From CADEED01 sp020442965 (GTDB lineage: Bacteria > Pseudomonadota > Gammaproteobacteria > Steroidobacterales > Steroidobacteraceae): 64,000 bases of DNA. This document shows, in pieces, positions 53,724 to 62,879 of the stretch; within the stretch, counting starts at the first letter, position 1; every line of letters starts with the position of its first letter. The position numbers were made by a program, and so were the translations under genes. The stretch is taken from contig JAWLAH010000004.1 of assembly GCA_041395525.1 (NCBI GenBank), positions 186,001 through 250,000 of the forward strand. The letters are read 5' to 3'. Under the pieces are notes generated by a model, which had not been told where the DNA came from, made no database searches, and was given only the letters and a program-made list of their open reading frames with translations.

Positions 53724-54320
53724 TCAGACAATTGGCTCCCAGTAGGGAATTTCCGCGTCACGGAGTAACTCGGCGGTCTCCGTGAGTGGCAAGCCCATGA
53801 CACCGGAAAAACTGCCTTGCAGATTGTCCACGAACACGGCGCCATAGCCCTGAATGGCGTAACCGCCGGCTTTGCCCAGTGGCTCGCCGGTGCGCCAGTA
53901 TGCCTGCCGTTCGGCACTCGTCGTGGCACGAAAGCGCACCTTATTGTAGGAGGTACATAGCGCCACGCGGTGCGCCGTGACCAGCGCGACGCTCGTGAGC
54001 ACAAGGTGCTCACGTGCCGACAAACGCGCCAGCATGCGAACGGCATCGTACTCGTCGGTGGGCTTGCCGAGTATCTCGCCGTCCAGGACTACCGTGGTGT
54101 CCGCGCCCAATACGGCGAGGTCGCCACCGCGCCGCTCCCAGACCGCCAGGGCCTTGGCGCGCGCGAGTCTTTCGACATAGATAGCCGGCTCTTCGTCGAG
54201 CAATGGCGACTCATCGATGTCGCCAGCCGCGGTCACGAACCGCACGCCGATCTGTTGGAGCAGCTGCTGTCGTCGAGGCGAAGCGGAGGCCAAACACAGG
54301 CTCGGGATCTGCGCATCCAT
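53724..54320 (-). CDS. Maf-family nucleotide pyrophosphatase (YhdE type)
   Basis: The 198-residue protein begins LCLASASPRRQQLLQQIG and has VLGADTTVVLDGEILGKPTD and GGYAIQGYGAVFVDNLQGSFSG, the Maf signatures. The YhdE branch hydrolyses dTTP, UTP and related nucleotides. The ATG at 54320 is used; GTG at 54329 and TTG at 54335 are in frame. It lies between rlmH and rng, 16 and 12 bases away. Confidence 0.92.
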   Translation of the reverse strand: MDAQIPSLCLASASPRRQQLLQQIGVRFVTAAGDIDESPLLDEEPAIYVERLARAKALAVWERRGGDLAVLGADTTVVLDGEILGKPTDEYDAVRMLARLSAREHLVLTSVALVTAHRVALCTSYNKVRFRATTSAERQAYWRTGEPLGKAGGYAIQGYGAVFVDNLQGSFSGVMGLPLTETAELLRDAEIPYWEPIV

Positions 54321-54336
54321 GTCATTCACGACCAAC

Positions 54337-54798
54337 TCATGCCCGATGATACGGGTGGTTGATGAGCAGACAGTGTGCTCGATAGAGCTGCTCGATCAAG
54401 ACAACGCGCACGAGCGCATGCGGCAGGGTCAACGCCGACAGCGACCAGCTCAGATCTGCGCGCTGCTTGACCGCGGCGGCGAAACCGTCTGGTCCGCCTA
54501 TCAGAAAGGCCAAATTGCGTCGCGCATGGCGACGTCCATCGAGCCATTTTGACAAAGCGACGCTTGTGAAAGTTTTGCCGCACTCATCGAGCGCGACGAC
54601 GAAGTCTTCGTCCGCCACCACGGCTAACAAGCGTTGCGCCTCGAGGGCCGGCGCCCGTTCGCTCTGACTGCGGCTTGCGGCCGGTATCTCGATCAGCTCG
54701 GGGCGCACTGCCGGCGGCAAGCGTCGGGCGAAGTCGGCGAAGGCCGTCTCGACCCACTCGGGGCAACGCGTACCGACGGCGATAATTCGAACCCGCAT
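54337..54798 (-). CDS. rlmH: 23S rRNA pseudouridine-1915 N3-methyltransferase
   Basis: The 153-residue SPOUT enzyme starts at the ATG at 54798 (MRVRIIAVGTRCPEWVE). The knot motif FLIGGPDGFAAAV and the end LPHALVRVVLIEQLYRAHCL are typical. It methylates pseudouridine 1915 in helix 69. The longer frame contains 38 codons with no family similarity. Confidence 0.95.
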   Translation of the reverse strand: MRVRIIAVGTRCPEWVETAFADFARRLPPAVRPELIEIPAASRSQSERAPALEAQRLLAVVADEDFVVALDECGKTFTSVALSKWLDGRRHARRNLAFLIGGPDGFAAAVKQRADLSWSLSALTLPHALVRVVLIEQLYRAHCLLINHPYHRA

Positions 54799-54821
54799 CG
54801 CTTGCCGAACTGCCGCAGTCG

Positions 54822-55304
54822 TCAGGATGTCGTCGAACGCGTCCGGCTGCTGACGCGCCTGCGTGGCGCAGGCGGAGCCGCTGCGCTCATCGCCGGAGTC
54901 GGCGTATCCCACAGTTGCTCGAGCGCATAGAGTTCACGTGTGCGCGGTAACATGACATGACAGACGACCTCGTTGAGGTCGACCAGCACCCACTCACCCT
55001 CACGCGCGCCCTCGATGCCAAGTGGTTGGTAGCCTGCCTTCTTGGCTGCTTCGACCACTCGTTCGGCAATCGAACGCACGTGGCGATCGGAAGTACCCGA
55101 CGTGACGAACACAGTGTCGGTCACATAAGTGAGTAGGGTGACATCGAACATCTGGATGTTCACCGCTTTCATGTCCTCGAGTGCCGCCTGGACGATCGCC
55201 GGCAGCGAACTGGGCGCTTTCTTGACTTTCGCGCGTTTGGCCCGTTTGGCCCGTGTGGCCTGTTTGGACCGTGTGGCGTGTTTGGCGCGTTTTTTGGCGG
55301 TCAT
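54822..55304 (-). CDS. rsfS: Ribosomal silencing factor RsfS with basic N-terminus
   Basis: The 160-residue protein has the RsfS core DMKAVNIQMFDVTLLTYVTD and SGTSDRHVRSIAERV, LNEVVCHVMLPRTRELYALEQLW. It binds L14 and blocks subunit joining in starvation. About 30 residues before the core are Lys/Arg/Ala-rich, encoded by near-perfect nine-base repeats, and about 25 residues after it are Ala/Pro/Arg-rich; both are unusual. It is nine bases from nadD. Confidence 0.93.
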   Translation of the reverse strand: MTAKKRAKHATRSKQATRAKRAKRAKVKKAPSSLPAIVQAALEDMKAVNIQMFDVTLLTYVTDTVFVTSGTSDRHVRSIAERVVEAAKKAGYQPLGIEGAREGEWVLVDLNEVVCHVMLPRTRELYALEQLWDTPTPAMSAAAPPAPRRRVSSRTRSTTS

Positions 55305-55313
55305 GGGATCCTA

Positions 55314-55958
55314 TCAATCATGGCTGCGAGCATAGCACCTCGACTCGCGAATGATTTCGCGCACAGAATCGGGCACAAGGTAGCGCGGATCGTGGCCCGC
55401 CTCGATCAATTGGCGCAGCTCGGTGGAGGAAATCTCGAGCTGCGTCACCGCCTGAATATAGAGCCTGCCTGCGGGCGCCTGGCGCAGTTCCTGCACACTG
55501 CCGGTGCCGCGGTCTACCAGCAATTCGCCCAACGGCCCTTTCGTCGGCGCCTTCCACCCGGGTCGATGGGCCACGATGACGTGCACGAGATCGAACAACT
55601 CCTGCCAGCGATGCCAACCTGGAAGTCCCAGGAAAGCATCCATCCCGAGCAATAGACACAGCGACCGGTCCGCGAATTCTTCGCGCAGTGCGGCCATCGT
55701 CTCCACCGAGTAAGACACGCCGGCGCGACGCACTTCACGATCGTCGACCGTGAAGCCGCGTTGGTCGGCAACGGCTGCACGCACCATCGCCAGCCGCAGG
55801 TTCGCGTCGGCCAAGGGTTCACTACGATGCGGTGGATCCCCGGTCGGTAAGAATCGTACCTCCGCAAGTCCGAGTGACTGTTGTAATTCAAACGCGGTTC
55901 TAAGATGTCCGAAGTGAATCGGATCGAAGGTCCCGCCGAATATTCCGAGTGGCCGCAT
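55314..55958 (-). CDS. nadD: Nicotinate-nucleotide adenylyltransferase
   Basis: The 214-residue enzyme makes deamido-NAD from NaMN and ATP. It has LGIFGGTFDPIHFGHLR with the HxxH-type (HFGH) nucleotidyltransferase motif and near the end EISSTELRQLIEAG, the ISSTxxR motif. The ATG at 55958 is preferred to the TTG one codon upstream. Confidence 0.95.
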   Translation of the reverse strand: MRPLGIFGGTFDPIHFGHLRTAFELQQSLGLAEVRFLPTGDPPHRSEPLADANLRLAMVRAAVADQRGFTVDDREVRRAGVSYSVETMAALREEFADRSLCLLLGMDAFLGLPGWHRWQELFDLVHVIVAHRPGWKAPTKGPLGELLVDRGTGSVQELRQAPAGRLYIQAVTQLEISSTELRQLIEAGHDPRYLVPDSVREIIRESRCYARSHD

Positions 55959-55974
55959 CAATAATCTCTCCGTC

Positions 55975-56982
55975 TCAGCGCCATGCCGCGATCAGTGGCA
56001 ACGTGTGGATACCGGCAAGCTCACTCACGAGCAGAGCCATTTCGTCCCAGGCATTGCCCGGCATCAGCCCTTTGATCATACGATCGGCACGGGCGGCACG
56101 CTCCGCAAGAAGCGCGTACGGCAACTTGTGCGCCCTGCGCTTGCCTTGCTCGAGTGCCGCCGACGAGCGTTGCCAATTGCGCTGCGCCGGCGCCTGTGGC
56201 TGCACGGCTTGCCAGAGACTTTTGATTTCGCGCGCCAGCGACCACAAGGCGAGCGTCGGCTCAACCCCTTCGCCGCGCAGACCCGCGAGTATTCTGAGCG
56301 CGCGCGTCACGTCGCCCGCCAAGGCGGCCTCCCCGAGTTGGTAAACGTCGTAACGCGCACTGTCGGCAACCGCCGCTCGCACGGTTGCCAGACTGACGCG
56401 CCCGGTGGGCGCCAGGAGCTGTAGCTTTTCCAGCTCCTGTTGGGCGGCGAGCAGATTGCCCTCGCAGCGCTCGGCGACGAATTCCAATGCATCCGCTGCC
56501 AACTCGAGTTTCAAGAAGCGGGCACGCGCGCCCAGCCAGGCGGGTAAGCGAGCCGCATCGATCGGCCAGACTGGCAACCACGCACCCCTAGATGTGAATG
56601 CGCGCACCCAGGCGGCATTCTGCGCGTCCCGATCGAGCCGGCCGGTAAGCATCAAAATGACCGTATCAGGATCGGATTGCTCCAGGAGTTGTGCGATCGC
56701 TTTGGCGCCGGCGACACCCGGCTTCGCCGCGGGCAGCCGCAGCTCCAGCAGCTTCCGTGAACCGAACAGCGATAGGTTGTTAGCGCCGGCCAGCACGTCC
56801 GGCCAGTCCGAGACACGTTCGATGAAATAGACCTCACGCTCAAGGAAGCCCGCGGCACGCGCGCGCTCACGAACGGCGTCGGCAGCCTCCGCCACCAACA
56901 GCGGCTCGTCGCCCGAGATCAGATAGGCTGGCTTCAGCTCTTGCGCAAGGCTCGAGCGCATGCTCTCCAACGTGAGCTTCAC
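55975..56982 (-). CDS. holA: DNA polymerase III subunit delta
   Basis: The 335-residue clamp-loader subunit opens the beta clamp. It has LKPAYLISGDEPLLVAEAAD near the N-terminus, RKLLELRLP, VRAAVADSARYDVYQLGEAAL and LWSLAREIKSLW. The start is GTG at 56982. In relatives this gene directly follows lptE; here lptE is 6.4 kb upstream, so holA needs its own promoter in 56983-57211, where no confident -35/-10 pair on the minus strand was found. Confidence 0.94.
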   Translation of the reverse strand: MKLTLESMRSSLAQELKPAYLISGDEPLLVAEAADAVRERARAAGFLEREVYFIERVSDWPDVLAGANNLSLFGSRKLLELRLPAAKPGVAGAKAIAQLLEQSDPDTVILMLTGRLDRDAQNAAWVRAFTSRGAWLPVWPIDAARLPAWLGARARFLKLELAADALEFVAERCEGNLLAAQQELEKLQLLAPTGRVSLATVRAAVADSARYDVYQLGEAALAGDVTRALRILAGLRGEGVEPTLALWSLAREIKSLWQAVQPQAPAQRNWQRSSAALEQGKRRAHKLPYALLAERAARADRMIKGLMPGNAWDEMALLVSELAGIHTLPLIAAWR

Positions 56983-57023
56983 CAGCGCGACTTCATGGCG
57001 GTGTAGGGGCTCGTGGGGCTGTG

Positions 57024-57041
57024 GGCGGCATGCATGCCGCC
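57024..57041. repeat. 18-bp perfect palindrome between holA and zrgA-like gene
   Basis: GGCGGCATGCATGCCGCC is fully self-complementary and lies 42 bases before the holA start and 170 before the divergent zrgA-like gene. It may be an operator or a chance structure. The gap 56983-57211 otherwise shows GC-rich sequence and no clear Zur box. Confidence 0.5.
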
Positions 57042-57211
57042 ATTATCGGCAACTTGCACCCTCTGCGACCAGTCCTTTGCGCGCGATTATCATCCGTTGA
57101 TCGGCCCGCGGTCCCGCCGCGCGGCCAAATGCGTCGAACGGTACAATAATGGGTCGGACGCGCGCTAATATCCGGCACGGCAGCCGGTCGACAGCGTCTC
57201 AGCGAGCAACG

Positions 57212-57760
57212 ATGAATCTGACAGGAAATCTCGCGGCAGCACTCGCCGTGCTAACTAGCCTCACGAGCTTCGCTACTTATGCGGCCGCCGACGAGTTCGA
57301 CCAGCACACAGCGCACGTTCACGGTAGCGTTGTGGTCAATGTCGCGATTGACGCCGATCGCTTGACGATCGAAATCGATGCTCCCGCCATCAACGTCGTC
57401 GGGTTCGCGCATGCGCCCCGCAGCGCGGACGATCGGCAGCGGCTCGCCGCGGCCGAGAGATGGTTGCGCTCCGGACGAGGCGCTATCGGTGTACCGGCTG
57501 CGGCTGACTGCCGGCTCGACTCGGTGTCCTTGCAGTCACCCGTATGGCGCGAGTCGGACGGCAACGCGGACCACGGGCATGCCGACTTCGAGGCGCTCAT
57601 GAAGTTCGACTGCCGCGACGCATCACAATTGCGGTTCGTCGATTTGTGGTTACTGAAACGCCTGCCAAATGTCGCCAGCGCGACAGTCAATATCGTCACC
57701 GCCAGCCTGCAGACCGCCACGACTGCAACGCCTGCGGCGACGCGCGTCTCACTGCGCTGA
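57212..57760 (+). CDS. ZrgA-like (DUF2796) periplasmic zinc protein
   Basis: The 182-residue protein has a signal peptide ending near ATYAAADE (about residue 26), then a histidine-bearing segment HTAHVHGS, the DUF2796 strand DADRLTIEIDAPAINVVGF and further on ADHGHADFEALMKFDC. DUF2796 proteins such as ZrgA of Vibrio accompany an ABC system in zinc uptake. The start at 57212 is preferred; the longer frame adds a non-signal segment. It heads an operon with the ATPase, permease and DUF3299 genes. Confidence 0.8.
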   Translation: MNLTGNLAAALAVLTSLTSFATYAAADEFDQHTAHVHGSVVVNVAIDADRLTIEIDAPAINVVGFAHAPRSADDRQRLAAAERWLRSGRGAIGVPAAADCRLDSVSLQSPVWRESDGNADHGHADFEALMKFDCRDASQLRFVDLWLLKRLPNVASATVNIVTASLQTATTATPAATRVSLR

Positions 57761-57768
57761 CCGCCACG

Positions 57769-58472
57769 ATGTCCCGCGTTCCCGCCGTGACTCTACAAGG
57801 CGTCGAATACGCCTGGCCTGGTCAGCCGCCGCTGCTTTCGATCGAAGCCCTTGAGGTGCAAGCGGGCGAGACGCTGTTTCTCCGGGGGCCGAGCGGCAGC
57901 GGCAAGAGTACGCTGCTCGGCTTGTTAGGCGGCGTGCTCGCGCCGCAGCGCGGCACCATACGAGTGCTCGACACTGAGCTGACGGCGCTCAGCGCAAGTG
58001 CACGTGACCGATTTCGCGGTGAACACATTGGCTTTATTTTCCAGATGTTCAATCTCATCCCGTATCTCAGCGTACGCGAGAACGTGGTTCTGCCCGCACG
58101 CTTCTCACGAGCACGCTCGGGGCGACTCCACGGGGCAGCGCCCGCGGCGGAAGCCGAGCGCCTGCTCCGCGCGCTCGGCGTGGGAGCCGCCGAACTGATC
58201 GATCGGCCCGTGACACAACTCTCCATCGGGCAACAGCAACGAGTAGCCGCCGCGCGCGCGCTCCTCGGCCGTCCGAATTGATCGTCGCGGATGAGCCAAC
58301 GTCGGCGCTCGATTACGACGCGCGCGAGGCCTTTCTGCGTCTGCTGCTGGCTGAATGTCAGGCGCTCGGGTCGACATTGGTGTTCGTCAGCCACGACACA
58401 TCCCTCGCTCCCTTGTTCGCGCGCAGCATCGATCTGATTGCGCTCAATCGCGCCGCTCGGCAGGCGGCCTGA
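57769..58472 (+). pseudogene. ABC transporter ATPase with a -1 frameshift
   Basis: The first frame (57769-58281) gives a MacB/LolD-like ATPase: VTLQGVEYAWPGQPP, Walker A LRGPSGSGKST, Q-loop FIFQMFNLIPYL and signature QLSIGQQQRVAAARAL. It stops at TGA 58279-58281. The second frame (58278-58472) continues with IVADEPTSALD (Walker B and D loop) and FVSHD (H loop). One missing base near 58275 (CCGAATTG where CCGGAATTG would restore GRPELIVADEP) explains the break. It is either a pseudogene, a sequencing error or a rare recoding site. Neighbouring genes are intact. Confidence 0.88.
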
Positions 58473-58475
58473 CGC

Positions 58476-59738
58476 GTGTACGTACTCAAACTGGCCTGGC
58501 GCAGTCTGTGGAATCGTCGCGCAACGGCGCTACTGACGATCTTTGCGATCGCGGTCAGCGTCTCACTGCTACTCGGTGTGCAGAAGATGCGTACGGCGGC
58601 GCGCGATGGCTTCGCCAATACCGTGTCCGGCGTCGATCTGATCGTGGGCAGCCGCAGTGGACCGCTGAATCTCTTGCTCTACTCGGTGTTCCGGGTAGGC
58701 GATGCTACTGCCAACGTCAGCTGGACCAGCTACCAACTTGTTCGGAAGCACGCGGATGTCGCCTGGACCATACCGATTTCGCTCGGCGACTCGCACCGTG
58801 GCTTTCGCGTGCTCGGCACGACCAATGACTATTTCGAACACTATCGTTTTGGGCACGATCGACGGATCTCGTTTGCTGCCGGCAAACCGTTCGCGGATCT
58901 GTACGACGTCGTGCTGGGCGCCGACGTCGCCAACCAGCTGGGCTACCAACTCGGTGACGCGGTCGTGATCGCTCACGGCGTCGGCAACGTCAGCTTTGCC
59001 AAGCACGACGACAAGCCCTTTCGGGTCACCGGCATTCTCGCGCGCACCGGTACGCCGATCGATCGCACCCTGCACGTGGGTCTCGAGGCTATCTCAGCGA
59101 TTCACCTGGATTGGCAAAGCGGCATGCAGGCTATGCCCAATCAACGTGTTGCCGCCGACGAGGCACGCCAGCGCGATCTGACACCCGACAGCATTACGGC
59201 TTTCATGGTCGGCATGAAAGACAAGGCAGCGATCTTTCAGATGCAGCGCGCTCTCAACGAATACCGTAAGGAACCCCTGCTCGCGATCATTCCAGGGGTT
59301 GCGTTGAAGTCGCTGTGGGATCTGGTTGGCATCGCCGACACTGCCTTGATGATAATCGCGGCATTCGTCGTCCTGGCGGGATTACTCGGCATGCTCACGG
59401 CCATACTCACGAGCCTCAACGAGCGACGCCGCGAGATGGCAATCCTGCGCTCAGTCGGTGCGCAGCCGCGGCATGTATTCACCCTGCTGGTGCTCGAAGC
59501 CGGATTGCTCGCGCTGCTCGGTGTGCTGCTCGGTGTTGCCCTGACCTATCTGTTGCTGGTCGTTGGCCAGCCGATACTCGAAGCCCGGTTTGGAATTTTC
59601 GTACCCCTGACGGGCCTCAGTCGCTACGATAGCGTGATTCTGACAGGTGTCGTGACGGCGGCGCTCGCCATGGGGCTGGTTCCAGCCTGGCGCGCGTACC
59701 GCAGTACCTTGAGCGACGGTCTCACCATACGGGTATGA
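58476..59738 (+). CDS. ABC transporter permease, FtsX/MacB type
   Basis: The 420-residue protein has an N-terminal helix (about 17-35), a large periplasmic domain and three C-terminal helices (about 285-310, 335-365 and 382-405) with RRREMAILRSVGAQPRHVF, the FtsX coupling loop. The family includes LolC/E and MacB; with a DUF2796 protein and DUF3299 it suggests zinc handling. The GTG start is three bases after the frameshifted ATPase gene. Confidence 0.88.
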   Translation: MYVLKLAWRSLWNRRATALLTIFAIAVSVSLLLGVQKMRTAARDGFANTVSGVDLIVGSRSGPLNLLLYSVFRVGDATANVSWTSYQLVRKHADVAWTIPISLGDSHRGFRVLGTTNDYFEHYRFGHDRRISFAAGKPFADLYDVVLGADVANQLGYQLGDAVVIAHGVGNVSFAKHDDKPFRVTGILARTGTPIDRTLHVGLEAISAIHLDWQSGMQAMPNQRVAADEARQRDLTPDSITAFMVGMKDKAAIFQMQRALNEYRKEPLLAIIPGVALKSLWDLVGIADTALMIIAAFVVLAGLLGMLTAILTSLNERRREMAILRSVGAQPRHVFTLLVLEAGLLALLGVLLGVALTYLLLVVGQPILEARFGIFVPLTGLSRYDSVILTGVVTAALAMGLVPAWRAYRSTLSDGLTIRV

Positions 59739-60295
59739 AAATGCTTCGAATCCGCTTTTTGTCCATCGCTTGCGTTGCGTACATCGCTGCATTGGGTCCG
59801 TTGACCGCATCGGCCAATAGCGCCAAGACAGCGGCGCCGGCCACTTCTGGCATCTCTAACAAGATAGTGGAACTCGAGTGGGACGAACTGGTTCCGGTGC
59901 AGGATCGGGAAAAGTTTTCGACGTCCGCCGCTCCAATTCACGACTACCTGGGCGAAGGTGGACCCGCAGCGCAGCAACCGATGGATTTCGGCGTCAACAA
60001 GTCACTGGATGGCAAGACGATCAAGCTGCCAGGATTCATCGTACCGCTCGATATCGGCAAAGACGGGCTCGTTAGTGAGTTCTTTCTGGTGCCCTACTTC
60101 GGCGCGTGCATTCATGTGCCACCGCCGCCGCCCAATCAGATTGTCTACGTACGCATACCGCAGGGCATCGCACTCGATTCGATCTACGAGGCATACTGGA
60201 TCACCGGCAAACTGAGTGTTCAGAACAAGCAGACACGCCTTGGCGCGGCCGCCTATTCGGTCGTAGCCGACAAAATCGAGATCTACAAGTACTGA
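59735..60295 (+). CDS. DUF3299 periplasmic protein
   Basis: The 186-residue protein has a signal peptide ending near LTASANS (about residue 28) and the DUF3299 core GKTIKLPGFIVPLDI, FFLVPYFGACIHVPPPPPNQ and YEAYWITGKLSV. The Cys-Ile-His in a proline-rich loop is likely a metal site. DUF3299 genes recur beside zrgA-like operons. The start overlaps the permease stop. Confidence 0.88.
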   Translation: MKMLRIRFLSIACVAYIAALGPLTASANSAKTAAPATSGISNKIVELEWDELVPVQDREKFSTSAAPIHDYLGEGGPAAQQPMDFGVNKSLDGKTIKLPGFIVPLDIGKDGLVSEFFLVPYFGACIHVPPPPPNQIVYVRIPQGIALDSIYEAYWITGKLSVQNKQTRLGAAAYSVVADKIEIYKY

Positions 60296-60302
60296 TCCGC
60301 GC

Positions 60303-61355
60303 TCAGTCCGCCGGCATGGGCGGAAATTTGTCGGCGAGGCGACAGTCGATCCTTACACCGTGCGAGTCGAGCTTGATCGCCGCTGCCGCTGGTGCGGCGG
60401 TGGCATGATCAAGCTCGTCGGCCGCGCCACTCGGTGATCGTTTCATGGCGGCTGGCGTTGCTACGATCAGGCGCAGTTGCTCATCGAGGCCGGAACCATC
60501 CGCCGCAGCGAAGCGGGCCCGGAGCAGCTGCCAGTCAATTTGCTTGCTGTCGACCCCAGTCGCTTCCGCAGCGTAGCCGCGGTCGTTAGCATCGACCGAC
60601 CGTTTACCGCGCGCATCAGAAACCTCGCAACGATAGGGACGCGCACGGTACAGCCTGATGTGAGTACGATCCTTGCGTCCGATGAACTGCTGACCGCCCA
60701 TCACATTGATATCGTAGAGCCACAGCTCATCGGGCGACAACACCCATTCGGCATCCGCCATGAATTCGGAGTTCGTCTGTGCTGATGTATAGTTGCACGT
60801 ACCGGGGCCGAACTTGCGCCGCTCGTCGGTCGGACCGTCGAGTACACCGACGATCTGCGTGCCATTGCGATGCCAGAGAAAATCGCAATGGATCTGCGCG
60901 GGATCGCGCATCTCGACCTCGTGCCACAGCTGCGGATGATCCTGCAGATTGACGTATTGCTCGGGATTCTTCGGCGTCTGGCCACGGACCAGCACGCGCT
61001 GCCGCACCATGTCGATCTCAGCCTTGTACAGCACCTGACTGCGCGACATCAGGGGCCCGTCGCGACCGCCGATGTTGATCTGCCCATAGAACACGTATTC
61101 ACCAATCTGCGGCGCGTCGATGCGCGCAAAAGTGCGGTACCAATCGTCGTGCTCACCTTCGGCCGGCACGCGCACCGCCCGTTCGTGGTAGATCTGCGGA
61201 TAGCTGCTCCACTCTCCCGGCAGCCACGCGACGAGATCATCGAGGATCGCTTCGAGCTCCTTGCGATCGAAGTCATAAGCCGGAGCCGCGATGCCTGGTG
61301 CCGCTACCATCAGGGCCAGCACAGAGACGCAGGCGGTGGCACTGAGGCGTGGCAT
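60303..61355 (-). CDS. CpcT/CpeT-like secreted protein
   Basis: The 350-residue protein has a signal peptide ending near PGIAAPAY (about residue 24). The mature part resembles CpcT/CpeT: LVAWLPGEWSSYPQIYHERA, VFYGQINIGGRDGPLMSRSQVLY (residue groups shown separately in part) and CDFLWHRNGTQIVGVL. In cyanobacteria the fold attaches bilins; here there are no phycobiliproteins, so function must differ. The ATG at 61355 is chosen; the longer frame reads into the HIT gene on the other strand. It is convergent with DUF3299. Confidence 0.7.
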   Translation of the reverse strand: MPRLSATACVSVLALMVAAPGIAAPAYDFDRKELEAILDDLVAWLPGEWSSYPQIYHERAVRVPAEGEHDDWYRTFARIDAPQIGEYVFYGQINIGGRDGPLMSRSQVLYKAEIDMVRQRVLVRGQTPKNPEQYVNLQDHPQLWHEVEMRDPAQIHCDFLWHRNGTQIVGVLDGPTDERRKFGPGTCNYTSAQTNSEFMADAEWVLSPDELWLYDINVMGGQQFIGRKDRTHIRLYRARPYRCEVSDARGKRSVDANDRGYAAEATGVDSKQIDWQLLRARFAAADGSGLDEQLRLIVATPAAMKRSPSGAADELDHATAAPAAAAIKLDSHGVRIDCRLADKFPPMPAD

Positions 61356-61530
61356 TTTGTAATCCTGTTTGGGCAGAGGCTGTCGGGCGGGGCGCTGATC
61401 GCGCAGCTTAACAAGAAATTGCTCCGCCGTGCGTCCAGCCGCGCCCACTGCAAACCCCGCCGAGGCAGCCGCAAGCCGAAAACGCAGGTATATTGTGTTC
61501 CAAGCGATAGTGCAGTCAGCGGAGCGGCGA

Positions 61531-61890
61531 ATGCCTACCCTGTTCGAAAAAATCATTGCTCGGGAAATTCCAGCCGATATCGTGCACCAGGACGACCGTG
61601 TCACGGCGTTTCGCGACATACATCCGCGCGCACCCGTCCATGTACTGATCGTTCCGAACAAGCCGATTCCAACTGCGAACGATGTCACGGCTGCAGACGA
61701 GAGCACGCTCGGACACCTGTTTATCGTCGCGCGCGACATTGCGCGTAAAGAAGGCATCGCCAATGATGGCTACCGACTAATCATTAATTGCAATGAACAT
61801 GCGGGCATGGAAGTGCCGCATCTGCATGTCCACTTGGTGGGCGGCGCGCCGCTCGGACCCATGCTGCGGGCGCAAGGAAGCACAACATGA
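61531..61890 (+). CDS. HIT-family (HinT-like) protein
   Basis: The 119-residue protein ends with the histidine triad VPHLHVHLVGGAPLG and has TLFEKIIAREIPADIVHQDD and AFRDIHPRAPVHVLIVPNKP earlier, as in HinT purine phosphoramidases. GGAG lies six bases before the ATG at 61531. Its stop overlaps the pip start (ATGA). Confidence 0.93.
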   Translation: MPTLFEKIIAREIPADIVHQDDRVTAFRDIHPRAPVHVLIVPNKPIPTANDVTAADESTLGHLFIVARDIARKEGIANDGYRLIINCNEHAGMEVPHLHVHLVGGAPLGPMLRAQGSTT

Positions 61891-62879
61891 CAACAACATC
61901 GAGCGACACGGACGCGAAGAGCGCCAGCGAGCTGCTCTTTCCGCCACTTGACGCCTACCAATCGGGTTATCTGCGTGTCTCCGACGTGCACGAGCTGTAT
62001 TACGAACAGAGCGGCAATCCGGCGGGCAAACCCGTGGTCTTTCTGCACGGCGGACCGGGCGGCGGATCGGATGCCAAGATGCGCCAATTTTTCAACCCGG
62101 AACACTATCGCATCGTCATTTTCGATCAGCGCGGCTGCGGCAAGAGTCGCCCGAGCGCGAGTCTCGACGACAACACCACCTGGCATCTGGTCGAGGACAT
62201 CGAAGTTTTGCGCAAGCATCTTGGGATCGACAGGTGGCAGGTATTCGGCGGCTCATGGGGATCAACCCTGGCGCTCGCCTATGCCGAGACACATCCAGAG
62301 CGCGTGACCGAACTTGTGCTGCGCGGCATTTTCCTGCTGCGCCGCTCGGAACTCGAGTGGTTTTATCAGAGCCCGATGGGCGCCGCGTCGTTGTTTCCTG
62401 ATCTGTGGGAAAAGTACGTCGAGCCGATTCCGGTCGTCGAACGCAGCGACATGATGCAAGCGTACTACAAGCGCCTGACCAGCAAGGATACGGCCGAGCT
62501 GCAACGAGCGGCACGCGCCTGGTCCGTGTGGGAAGGTGCCACCAGCTTTCTGCGACTGAACCCCGACTACGTCAGCAAGTTCGACGACTCGGGATTCGCC
62601 GCGGCATTCGCGCGCATCGAGTGCCACTATTTCGTGAACAAGGGCTTCCTTGAGCACGATGATCAACTGCTGCGAAATTCAAGCCGTATCCGCCATATTC
62701 CGGGCGTCATCGTGCAGGGACGATACGACGTGGTGTGCCCCCTGCGTAGCGCCTGGGACCTGCATCGAGCCTGGCCCGAGGCCGACCTGCGCATCGTCGC
62801 TGCGGCCGGCCACTCGGCGTTCGAACCGGGCATCACCCGTGAACTGCTGGCTGCGACTGATCGCTTTGCCTCGCGTTGA
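61887..62879 (+). CDS. pip: Proline iminopeptidase
   Basis: The 330-residue alpha/beta hydrolase removes N-terminal proline. It has HGGPGGGSDAKMRQFF for the oxyanion hole, IFDQRGCGKS, the nucleophile GGSWGSTLALAY, and late RYDVVCP and AGHSAFEPG for Asp and His. It is coupled to the HIT gene. Confidence 0.95.
   Translation: MTTTSSDTDAKSASELLFPPLDAYQSGYLRVSDVHELYYEQSGNPAGKPVVFLHGGPGGGSDAKMRQFFNPEHYRIVIFDQRGCGKSRPSASLDDNTTWHLVEDIEVLRKHLGIDRWQVFGGSWGSTLALAYAETHPERVTELVLRGIFLLRRSELEWFYQSPMGAASLFPDLWEKYVEPIPVVERSDMMQAYYKRLTSKDTAELQRAARAWSVWEGATSFLRLNPDYVSKFDDSGFAAAFARIECHYFVNKGFLEHDDQLLRNSSRIRHIPGVIVQGRYDVVCPLRSAWDLHRAWPEADLRIVAAAGHSAFEPGITRELLAATDRFASR

Noticed and set aside
61356..61763. Upstream extension of the CpcT-like frame
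   Set aside because: It lies antisense to the HIT gene and precedes a good signal peptide start.
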